The notes under the pieces are model-generated. The model saw nothing but the letters and a program-made list of their open reading frames with translations. It had not been told where the DNA came from and searched no databases. DNA of 64,000 nt from Cladorhizidae sp. MBARI D1340-BT2 (Eukaryota > Porifera > Demospongiae > Poecilosclerida > Cladorhizidae), in NCBI GenBank assembly GCA_028752905.1, contig JAQNBH010000010.1, positions 18,844,422-18,908,421 of the forward strand, written 5' to 3'. The position numbers were made by a program, and so were the translations under genes. Positions within the stretch are counted from its first letter, which is position 1; every line of letters starts with the position of its first letter. Shown here piece after piece: positions 48,575 through 58,653 of this stretch.

Positions 48575-48960
48575 CAGCTAGCTCTTGCCCTAACCCTAGC
48601 TCTAAGTCTAGCTCTATATCTCCAACCTTTGCCCTACATATCTCTAGCCCTAGCCCTAGCATTAGTCCTATCTATCCACACTTGTCCTAGCTTTGGTCCT
48701 AGCCCTAGCCCTAGGCATGCCCTGTCCCTAGCATTAACTGTATCCCTAGCCCTAGCATTAGTCCTATCTATCCACACTTGTCCTAGCTTTGGTCCTAGCC
48801 CTAGCCCTAGGCATGCGCTGTCCCTAACATTAACTGTATCCCTAGCCCTATACCTCCAGCTTTAGCTAAAACACTAACCCTAGCCCTAGCTCTAGACCTA
48901 CCCTTAGCCCTAATGCTAGTCGTATCCCTAGCCCTGTCCCTAGCCCTATTTCTCTAACCC
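48575..48960 (+). repeat. CCCTAG repeat (downstream flank of 31-bp array)
   Basis: Degenerate CCCTAGCCCTAGC with a direct duplication of about 118 bp (near 48655 and 48750) containing CTATCCACACTTGTCCTAGC. Confidence 0.88.
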
Positions 48961-49073
48961 TAGCTGTACCGGTATTTAGTGGGCAAGAGGCCATAGACAT
49001 CCTCAGGATTATCCTCTCCCCTCGCTGTTTATGTCACTACGTACAGTCTAGAATGATGTCCTCATTGTGTGTA

Positions 49074-49330
49074 TGTATACATGCATGTGTATTATGTGTA
49101 CATGCATGTGTAGTATGTGTACATGCATGTGTATTATGTGTACATGCATGTGTATTATGTGTACATGCATGTGTATTATGTGTACATTCATGTGTATTAT
49201 GTGTACATGCATGTGTATTATGTGTACATGCATGTGTATTATGTGTACATGCATGTGTATTATGTGTACATGCATGTGTATTATGTGTACATGCATGTGT
49301 ATTATGTATACATGCATGTGTATATGTGTG
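49074..49330 (+). repeat. 21-bp minisatellite, about 12 copies
   Basis: The unit is GTACATGCATGTGTATTATGT, with an internal ACATGCATGT palindrome. It ends about 57 bases before exon 7. Its frames of repeated MHVYYVY or THNTHAC are artefacts. Confidence 0.95.
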
Positions 49331-49386
49331 TGCATGCATGCATGTGTGTATATGTGTGCTTATGCACCCTGGTTTGTTCTCTCCAG

Positions 49387-49455
49387 ACTCGTGGTCTGGA
49401 TCTTGTGGAGTGCTTGAATTTCATTTTTCAGCTGAGTTTTTTGGTTCTTGGTAAG
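49387..49455 (+). CDS. GTF2H4: TFIIH subunit 4 (p52), exon 7 (last one seen)
   Basis: Residues 224-246. The acceptor is TTCTCTCCAG/A; the reading TRGLDLVECLNFIFQLSFLV then LGK matches SRGMDLVExLxFLFQLSFxxLGK of p52. The donor AAG/GTAAGG is strong, in phase 0. A second GTAAG begins 5 bp upstream but would shift the frame. I searched 49456-64000 on the plus strand for the following DYS.EGM block and later exons and saw none, so intron 7 exceeds 14.5 kb or the gene is interrupted. Confidence 0.92.
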
Positions 49456-49754
49456 GTAAGGTCATATGTAAAAGCTTTCTAGATGTAATGAAATGGCCAG
49501 TGAGATTTAAAACAAGCATCCTCACATTGTCGGTGTATTTTGTACAAACTTTGAAAACGCATTAAAAAAATTAAGTGGCCCCTCTCTGACCTTGTTAATT
49601 ATACCACTCTATGTTGATGATCGCAAGGTTTCCTGCTCTGACAATTGCTGATACTGTATATATATCTAGCCAAAGATTGCAACTTTGTTAGCCCAAAACC
49701 AAAAAGCTTAGCAAGAGCTCAAACGGTGAAATCCAACCCTAGCAAGACTGCATC

Positions 49755-51924
49755 TCTACTAGAATAACACTGCAGGTGCTGGCAAGGCTGCAGCTAATCC
49801 TACTCCACTAGAATAACACTGCAGGTGCTGGCAAGGCTGCAGCTAATCCTACTCCACTAGAATAACACTGCAGGTGCTGGCAAGGCTGCAGCTAATCATA
49901 CTCCACTAGAATAACACTGCAGGTGCTGGCAAGGCTGTAGCTAGCCCTACTCCACTAGAATAACACTGCAGGTGCTGGCAAGGCTGCAGCTAACCCTACT
50001 CCACTAGAATAACACTGCAGGTGCTGGCAAGGCTGCAGCTAACCCTACTCCACTAGAATAACACTGCAGGTGCTGGCAAGGCTGCAGCTAACCCTACTCC
50101 ACTAGAATAACACTGCAGGTGCTGGCAAGGCTGCAGCTAGCCCTACTCCACTAGAATAACACTGCAGGTGCTGGCAAGGCTGCAGCTAGCCCTACTCCAC
50201 TAGAATAACACTGCAGGTGCTGGCAAGGCTGCAGCTAACCCTACTCCACTAGAATAACACTGCAGGTGCTGGCAATGCTGCAGCTAGCCCTACTCCACTA
50301 GAATAACACTGCAGGTGCTGGCAATGCTGCAGCTAACCCTACTCCACTAGAATAACACTGCAGGTGCTGGCAAGGCTGCAGCTAATCCTACTCCACTAGA
50401 ATAACACTGCAGGTGCTGGCAAGGCTGCAGCTAATCCTACTCCACTAGAATAACACTGCAGGTGCTGGCAATGCTGCAGCTAACCCTACTCCACTAGAAT
50501 AACACTGCAGGTGCTGGCAAGGCTGCAGCTAATCCTACTCCACTAGAATAACACTGCAGGTGCTGGCAAGGCTGCAGCTAATCCTACTCCACTAGAATAA
50601 CACTGCAGGTGCTGGCAAGGCTGCAGCTAACCCTACTCCACTAGAATAACACTGCAGGTGCTGGCAAGGCTGCAGCTAATCCTACTCCACTAGAATAACA
50701 CTGCAGGTGCTGGCAAGGCTGCAGCTAATCCTACTCCACTAGAATAACACTGCAGGTGCTGGCAAGGCTGCAGCTAATGCTACTCCACTAGAATAACACT
50801 GCAGGTGCTGGCAAGGTTGTAGCTAATCCTACTCCACTAGAATAACACTGCAGGTGCTGGCAAGGCTGCAGCTAATCCTACTCCACTAGAATAACACTGC
50901 AGGTGCTGGCAAGGTTGTAGCTAATCCTACTGCACTAGAATAACACTGCAGGTGCTGGCAAGGCTGCAGCTAATCCTACTCCACTAGAATAACACTGCAG
51001 GTGCTGGCAAGGCTGCAGCTAATCCTACTCCACTAGAATAACACTGCAGGTGCTGGCAAGGCTGCAGCTAATCCTACTCCACTAGAATAACACTGCAGGT
51101 GCTGGCAAGGCTGCAGCTAATCCTACTCCACTAGAATAACACTGCAGGTGCTGGCAAGGCTGTAGCTAATCCTACTCCACTAGAATAACACTGCAGGTGC
51201 TGGCAAGGCTGCAGCTAATCCTACTCCACTAGAATAACACTGCAGGTGCTGGCAAGGCTGCAGCTAATCCTACTCCACTAGAATAACACTGCAGGTGCTG
51301 GCTGGCAATGCAGCAGCTAGCCCTACTCCACTAGAATAACACTGCAGGTGCTGGCAAGGCTGCAGCTAACCCTACTCCACTAGAATAACACTGCAGGTGC
51401 TGGCAAGGCTGCAGCTAGCCCTACTCCACTAGAATAACACTGCAGGTGCTGGCAAGGCTGCAGCTAAACCTACTCCACTAGAATAACACTGCAGGTGCTG
51501 GCTAGGCTGCAGCTAATCCTACTCCACTAGAATAACACTGCAGGTGCTGGCAAGGCTGCAGCTAGCCTACTCCACTAGAATAACATGCAGATGCTGGCAA
51601 GGCTGCAGCTAATCCTACTCCACTAGAATAACACTGCAGGTGCTGGCAAGGCTGCAGCTAATCCTACTCCACTAGAATAACACTGCAGGTGCTGGCAAGG
51701 TTGTAGCTAATCCTACTCCACTAGAATAACACTGCAGGTGCTGGCTGGCAAGGCTGCAGCTAATCCTACTCCACTAGAATAACACTGCAGGTGCTGGCAA
51801 GACTGCAGCTAACCCTACTCCACTAGAATAACACTGCAGGTGCTGGCAAGACTGCAGCTAACCCTACTCCACTAGAATAACACTGCAGGTGCTGGCAAGG
51901 CTGCAGCTAACCCTACTCCATTAG
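49755..51924 (+). repeat. 49-bp minisatellite, about 44 copies
   Basis: The unit is CACTAGAATAACACTGCAGG then TGCTGGCAAGGCTGCAGCTAATCCTACTC. Two units have a GCTG insertion (about 51300 and 51745), and one near 51563-51600 is shortened. Nearly every unit carries an E-box CAGGTG. It lies in GTF2H4 intron 7. Confidence 0.95.
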
Positions 51925-52325
51925 AGGTTGACTGAGGTAAGCGTGGTCGTCTTCGACAAAAAGAAAAAGGCTAAAATAACGTGAGTGCATGTAGGTATGC
52001 AGTATGTGGCTGTTCCTACTGTTGCTTAAGGCAGCACAGGCTGTTGAATGCGGAAGTGATCTGAGAGAAAATGGTTGCCTGCCACACTAAACTAGAAGAC
52101 CGAAGGAGCAGCTAAGAGCTGCTATTGTCTTTTGCCTTAACGCTGTGCTAGAGAACAGAAAATGTTGTCTCTACTTTTCTTCCTACCGAGTCTCCAAACT
52201 GATCAATGACACTGATGTCATCATTAGGTGTTTTGTTTACTTTTATTGTTGCTAGGCTACTAGCACATCTCCAGTGCTTACCTGGTAGAGCCTTCCATCA
52301 TGAAGAAGGCATCCTTGACTCTTGC
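51925..52325 (+). other. Unassigned intron 7 sequence
   Basis: No open frame with recognisable features, and no GTF2H4 exon found here. Confidence 0.5.
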
Positions 52326-52329
52326 TATT

Positions 52330-55300
52330 GGGCAATTCCATGCATAACATGTCCTGGGCAGGAAAAATTGAAGCTAATGTAGAATGCATTCAAGTAGGGT
52401 ATTCAGGTGCTGGCAAGTATGAAGTTTCATGAACATTTTATTTTATGGCTCTAATCCAAATTTTATAGAAATCACAGCATTTTGAATATAAAGTAAAAAT
52501 AAGTTGGAATGATGTCAGCAATTCAATGAATCCACCCCTCTTTATTATTGCCTTACCATTCTCTGGGATTGGAAGCAATAAATATAATCCCTGTTGTTGT
52601 ACTTGACTGACTAGTATGTTGCTATACCAAAATATAATTATGATTATGTTATTATTCGTTGATTTTATTACGTAATAATTATTACATAATAATAACATGA
52701 GGGCATTGTCACTCCGTGACTGAAATACAAGAATTTACTGTTTTCAATGATTTTCCAGTTGGAATAAAATTTTGTCACTTCTTGGGCTAAGTATTTGAGA
52801 AATATCTCCTAATGGTTTCATCGCCCTTAAAAGTCAAAGGTCGGTTAAATGGTGTCACTCCGTGACGTCACAGAGTGACAATGGCAAGGCATAATTAAAA
52901 AACAATACTCCTTTCAGGAAAGCACAAGGAGTCTACAGGTAAAAAATAGATGGATTAGATATTATGTGCAGTAAAGGCAAGGCTTTGTGCCATTCCTATA
53001 CTGTATGTAGGTGGACTGGTGATATCCACCTACAAGGTCAGAGATGTCAATTATGTATCTCTCTGCTTGTTATTTCAGGAATATGAATACTGGTAGGCCT
53101 AAAATAAACCATGCAGAGCGTCAGAAACGCTACAGAGAGAAGCAAAAGCAAAAACTTGGGGAGGAAGCTTACAGGACAAAGGATGCCAAGAGGAAGAGAT
53201 GGGCAAGGAACAAAAATTTGACAGAGAGCAGAGTAGAAAGATCGGGAAAGACAGCATAGGTGCAGGCTAAAAAAGAAACAAGAAACTGGCCCAACAACCC
53301 CAAGCACTGTTAGTCAGTCTCCTGCTTTCAAGTCCCAATCTAGTGAGAACAAAGCAATGAAGAGAGCTAGATTGGCACTGCCAAACTCACCTCGAAAAAA
53401 AGCAAAGGTAGTTAAGGCCTCATAGAAGAAACACAAGTTCATATTACTGATATCCAGCAATCAAAGGTGGCAGTGAACAGACTTCCCGATGAAGTGGGTG
53501 AGCAGGTGAAACAATTCTATCTTCGCAGCGATGTATCCTGGCCGGAAGGATTACACCATCATCCATGCTGAGGGTAAAAAGGAAAAGCTGCAGAAGCAAT
53601 TCCTGATGATAACCATCAAAGAAGTGTATGGAATTTTCCAAGAGGAAAATCCCAACACAAAAGTGGGACTGTCAAAGTTTGCCGAGTTGAGACCACCAAA
53701 TGTTTCTGTGTACAGCAAGTTCCCACACTCGGTGTGTCTCTGCCGTTACCATGAAAATGTCCGGCTATTATTGGTTGCCTTAAAGGCTGGCTTTCCTGAT
53801 ATTCCTCTTGAATTCAGGGCCTTTATTAGGACAGTAGTTTGCAACCAGGAAGAGGAAAAATGCATGACCAGTGAATGCCCAACATGCTTGAACAAGTTTG
53901 CCGTGTTGTACTCCACACCGGCTCATGTATTAGCAATGCAGATTGCATGGGAACAGTGGGACAGCAAAGCCGAAAAAGTGAAGAAAAAAGGAGTCCTGGC
54001 TGATGCTTTGCAATGTCTGAAACATCAGCTCCCAGCTTTCTTTGTACATAGCTTCATCAAAAGAAAGCAGAGTGCTTTTTTCGAGGAGCAAAGGGCTACC
54101 GTTGATGGATCAAAAATTGTAGTTCAAGTAGACTATGCTGAGAACTATGCAGCTGTTGAACAACTAGAAATCCCGAGTGCTCATTGGAGCCACAAACAGA
54201 TTACACTTTTCACTGTATGTGCCTGGATTGATCCTAAGACTACAGCATCAATGGCAATCATCAGTGATGATCTGCAACATGGAAGATATGCGGTCAACAC
54301 CTTTCTTCGAAGAATCCTCTCAAATCTGAAAGAAAAATACCCTGGTACTTCTGAAGTCTTGTTTTTTCCAGATGGTGCAGCATCACAATTTAAACAGAAG
54401 TACCTGTTTGCTAGTCTCACATTCCTCCAACATGAATTCCAAGTGAACATCAAGTGGTCGTTCTTTGCAACATCCCATGGGAAAGGAGCTGTAGATGGCA
54501 TAGGTGGGGTAGTGAAGCGCAGAGTCTGGCTGGCAAACCTGGCAGGGGAGCCAGTCAGGGATGCAAAATCGATGGCAGCTGTGGCAGAAAAGAAATGTGG
54601 CAAGATCAACATTCTTCTTGTTTTAGCCAATGAGGTTGAGAAAGACAAGGCTAAGGCTGTCGTGTGTGGACGAATGTGCAAGCTCTACCTGGAACACTGT
54701 CAATCCATTCCATTCATGTCATCAAGGAGTATGTTGTGGAACATGCAAGATACAGCACAGACACTCATAGTGTGGCAAGTTTAAGTAAGTATGTATCTGC
54801 CTCAGCAACAAAGGAGCTGACCAGTGTGTCAACAACAAGCAGTCAACCAGTGAAGTAAAGTCCATCAAAGTCGGAGACTTTGTTGTCGTCCAATACATGA
54901 TAGAGACTGGACCAAAGTCCTCCAAAAGGCAGTATGTTGCCCACATCATAGTAAAGGATGGGGATATTCTTGAAGTGTTGTTTCTACGTAAATGTGGAAC
55001 CTCCAAAAAGTGCTTTTCTTTTCCCAGCATTGAGGACAGGAAGTGCGTTGACCAAAGCCAAGTTGTTGAAGTTCATGAGTTGCCACAGTTGAATCACCGT
55101 GAGCAATTCCTTTGCACATGTGAACTAACCTGTGAATAATTCCAACTACTGCTGCTACTACTACTCCTACTACTACTACTGATTGGACATATTGTCTCTT
55201 ATGAATATGCTTATGATACTGGAGAAACACTTGAAAGAATGACTATTCTTCAGACATATCTGACCCTGTCACTCCGTGACGCCAGATATGTCACTCCATG

Positions 55301-55682
55301 ACATTACTTATACATTTTTTTATTTGAAATGTGGTGCAAATTTTTGAGCGAAAATATTTTGTATCGTTCTTCAATATATATTCTCAAAAGAAAAAAGTTT
55401 TTTTTTTTAACTTCTCCATCATTTACGACAAAATTGACTGAAAAGTTATATACCCTGAAGATCAAGGAAATTTAGTGTCACTCCGTGACTTTTTCTTTAA
55501 ATTGTGCCATGTCTTTCAATTTTGAAGTTTGGAAAGAGTTTGATGTTCTAAGTATTAAATACATTCATAGAGGGGGTCAAACAGCAAAAAAGTCATTTTA
55601 TTTGTCAACATGCGACTAGTACAAATAATATGAACTTGGGTAAGTAGTCAGATGTCACTCCGTGACATGCATGGAATTGCCC
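52330..55682 (+). mobile_element. 3.35-kb DNA transposon with TIRs, TATT target duplication and GTCACTCCGTGAC palindromes
   Basis: The ends are a perfect 16 bp inverted repeat, GGGCAATTCCATGCAT (52330-52345 and 55667-55682), flanked by direct TATT (52326-52329 and 55683-55686). The imperfect palindrome GTCACTCCGTGAC or a one-base variant occurs seven times, only outside the coding part: 52708, 52854, 52867 (inverted variant), 55268, 55290 (variant), 55477 and 55654. The last copy abuts the right TIR. The interior encodes one transposase-like protein (next entry). The clear ends and few frameshifts suggest a fairly recent insertion into GTF2H4 intron 7. Confidence 0.85.
53083..55139 (+). pseudogene. 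Putative transposase of the 52330-55682 element (frameshifted)
   Basis: A likely start at 53083 gives a basic N-terminus (GRPKINHAERQKRYREKQKQ), then LPNSPRKKAKVV, VKQFYLRSDVSWP/GRKDY, and a main open stretch 53531-54784. That stretch has a Cys/His cluster (CLCRYH..; CMTSECPTC), VQVDYAENYAA (Asp at 54131), FFPDGAASQFKQKY (Asp at 54371) and FFATSHGKGAVDGIGG (Asp at 54494). Three conserved-looking acidic residues with spacings of 80 and 40 resemble an RNase H-fold DDD/E transposase core; this is inference. The C-terminus continues in other frames (54785-54860; 54861-55139) with IKVGDFVVVQY and KKCFSFPSIED. Shifts or stops occur near 53258, 53422, 53545, 54700-54780 and 54857. I recall multicopy animal proteins of this type but cannot name the superfamily. 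Confidence 0.75.
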
Positions 55683-55686
55683 TATT

Positions 55687-56200
55687 GCTACATCACATGA
55701 CTTTAAATAATAGACAGGCACATACGCCTGTGTCCGTAGTTTTTATTTCCAGCCCTAAGGAGTTAATCTAGGTCACCCACTCTCACTGGTGCTGTTTTCA
55801 AGCATTGAAATAAATTTGCTATTTACATGCTTTGAATAGCCACCTCGGTGTTGATATGCAGTAGTTATCCACCCAAGATTTACACTCTGTTCTATGGAGG
55901 AAAGTCTGGGAAGCTATCCTAGGAAGCATGCTAGTTTTGACTTTCAATACATGTAGGTCAGTGTATGAAGCTTTGCTAGTTGCTATATCTAAAGTTGAAC
56001 TAGTTATCTACATAGGCCTGCCCTAATCTAGTATACTACCTACCATGTAGTAATCTAACTGTGTAAAGGCTAGAGCTACTAAAAGCAGCTGTAGCAGCAG
56101 CTGGGCACCTCCTACAGAGCAAGACCACTGAAGACAACTTACCTGATTAGCAACTCATTTCGTGAGGAGCAACCTTGGAGCAGAGCTGCAGAGACGATAA
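55687..56200 (+). other. Unassigned intron 7 sequence
   Basis: No coding or repeat structure that I can support. Confidence 0.4.
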
Positions 56201-56229
56201 CCATTGGAAGAGAATCGAGAGTGAATATA

Positions 56230-57920
56230 ATAATGCTCACACATTTATAACCTCACCACTTTACCATGGTTACAATGCTTTATTGGTGAATGCCAGAGCA
56301 TCGTGTCCACTCACTTGCCGAGGGGAAGTTGCTTGCCACAAATTAAAGCCACCAGTAAAACGCTTGTGGATTAGCGGCGTGCAATTGGTCTGCGTAGTTG
56401 ATTGCAAGTGTGTTAGCAGATGTCTTAGTGTCGAGATTTTCTTGACGTACATACGTTGTAGAAGACGTGATGGGGACAGTCGTCACATAAGTAGAGCCTC
56501 CGCTGCTTGTGTGCTTATTGACAACATGTTCCGTATGCATCATTGCTGCACATGTAAATACTTGCACCTTGAGCTGTTACTGTCAGCAATTCAGGATTAT
56601 CACTTTTGTTGTTTCTAGTGATGTTAATGTTTCAACTGAAATGCTGCGGTCCTCGTCGGGGCACAGGACTGAAGTATTTCCGTGGAAATATTGGCACACA
56701 CACACACATACAAAAAGCTGATTTTGAGGGAGTCCTTCAAGTGTTGCTCACTTTCTTCAGCTCTGGTAGGACCTGATGAATGACCTCCACTAGATCAGTT
56801 TTGTCAAAGGTTAGATGACCTTCGAGCGCTGAATCTTGAACTTTCCCCCCAAGTCCTCAGTGCGTTGTCCCCATTAGCAGTGATCAAGAGTGACTCCATG
56901 GCAAGTATAGACTGCGATTAAAATCCTTCTGCTCAAAGCTGTTCTGATAGCTCTCGGATACGATGGTCACCGACTTCAAAGTGCTTGCTGCCGAAAGTAT
57001 TATTTTGGTTCGCTAAACTGGGTATGGCTCACTGCCCCCCAAAACTGCTATGGAGGTTTCCTACACTCTTGGCTGATCCACCTTCTTGGACGGATGTATC
57101 TCTTGCTTGCAATGCTTTCGATGTTTCCCTCATCAGCACCAAAGAGATGGTGACCAAACCAAAGAAGAAAGTCCGATCCTTCAAGAGCAGCAGGAACCTG
57201 GGATGCCTTCAGACGGTCTTCATCATGCATCGTAACAGTGAACTTCTCCCACGGTCTCCATGATTACTGTTCATTGCTTAGTCGTAATTTGTAATTCCAA
57301 CGCGAGAGACAAAGGTGATGATGCCATATTTAGGACCCACACTCCACAACACTTTCTCCCGAAGACTAAATAAAATAGAGAAACTAAAACTTTTTTGTCA
57401 CAACTTGAGAGCTCCATTGATTCTGCACACTTAAAAGATAGGTCTCTCTGTGTGCTCTCTTTTGGTGTTAAAAGAAGATGCCAAAGTTACTTGCAGCTAA
57501 AGTGGAGGCACCTCAAAATCCAAGTGCCTGAACTGGCTGCAAGTGGAAATGTGCTAAACAGCTGGAAATAAGTGTACATGTAGTTACAGGAAGCTGTCCT
57601 ACGACAAGCATTTTATTCAGAGGAACAGGGTCAGCACTTGGCGGTAGTGGCCTTGATACCAAATTAGAGATGATCAGCACTTAGCAGGAGTGGCCTAGAC
57701 TGATGGGAGTAGCCAATGGGAGCAGCCAATGGGAATGCTCTGGACAGCGTTCATATTGTAGGAAGGCATGAAAAGCTCTAAGACATCTTCACGGACCATG
57801 TTCTGACTGATGACCTGCCTAATGTACAGATTAATCTGCTTCTTGCAATTAATATGTCTGACCTCATCTGCAGTGCTAGCTAGCAACCGGCAGGGGTCAG
57901 CATTCTTGATTTGTGCCAAA
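56230..57920 (-). pseudogene. Decayed minus-strand ORF, family not recognised
   Basis: Several protein-like blocks occur in the same orientation in shifting frames. From right to left: KNADPCRLLASTADEVRHIN and VREDVLELFMPSYNMNAV (57695-57919), DEDRLKASQVPAALEGSDFL and FGHHLFGADEGN (57048-57230), FEVGDHRIRELSEQL (about 56940-56985), SLLITANGDNALRTWG joined by a one-base shift in a G-run to KVQDSALEGHLTFDKTDLVE and VIHQVLPELKKV (about 56750-56900), then NTLAINYADQLHAANPQAFY (56343-56430). Stops and frameshifts break every block. It looks like an old mobile-element or gene relic, but I cannot assign it. The block order is seen; that they belong to one former gene is inference. Confidence 0.4.
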
Positions 57921-58186
57921 AGCTATCTTATAACTTTCCCCCTCCCTTAAACAAATCCACTCATACATTACAGGGGTTTGTACAGGATTTGCAGTTTGGG
58001 GGGGAAAATCAAATGTTTGGCGTTTACGTGATGGCCGTGCGTAAGCAAGCCCTAAGTAGGGGTGTCTGGGGGCATGTCCCCCCAGATTTTTTTTGCAAAA
58101 TCGATGCTCTCAGATTGATTCTGAGACATTTTGAGGGTACTTTCCTATAGTTAAAGTACTAGCACATGGAAAGAACATTCTAAATT

Positions 58187-58500
58187 ATGACACAGTTGCA
58201 TCTTGCCACAGAATCTAATGACACAGTTGTATCTTGCCTCAGAATCTACACTATTATAATTAGGAAAGCTAACCACAGAATAATAGCACATGGACAGAAC
58301 ATTCTAGATTATGACACAAGCATCTTGCCACAGAATAGTTTTGTGGCAAGATGCAATTGTGTCATAATCTAGAATGTTCTGTCCATGTGCTATTATTTTA
58401 TTCTGTGGTTAGATTTCCTTGTAGATTATATCTACACTACAATTAGGAAAGCTAACCACAGAATAATAGCACATGGACAGAACATTCTAGAATAACACAT
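58187..58500. repeat. Subterminal repeats and 72-77-bp hairpin of the hAT element
   Basis: The block AACCACAGAATAATAGCACA then TGGACAGAACATTCTAG appears at about 58271 and 58452 in direct orientation and once inverted (about 58371-58412). The arms 58264-58335 and 58341-58417 can pair as one long hairpin. TGACACAGTTG(C/T)ATCTTGCC units at 58187 and 58218 belong to the same family. Confidence 0.8.
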
Positions 58501-58653
58501 GATTGAACTGTGACACAGAATATTCTAGATTTATCACAATTTTGTATATAAAGAGCAAATGCTTCAGCTAGTAGCATTCTGCAACTAAATACGACCCAGA
58601 GAAATACAAACCTACACAAATGGACCCCGGGAACTTTTTTTACCAGAAAGCGA

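Noticed and set aside
49451..49456. Upstream GTAAG as the exon 7 donor
   Set aside because: It would lose the conserved LGK ending and shift the phase. The GTAAGG at 49456 keeps both.
53044..55139. The 53-55 kb coding region as a host gene
   Set aside because: It lies between matched inverted repeats with a target duplication and specific palindromes, and it is frameshifted. A transposase is the better reading.
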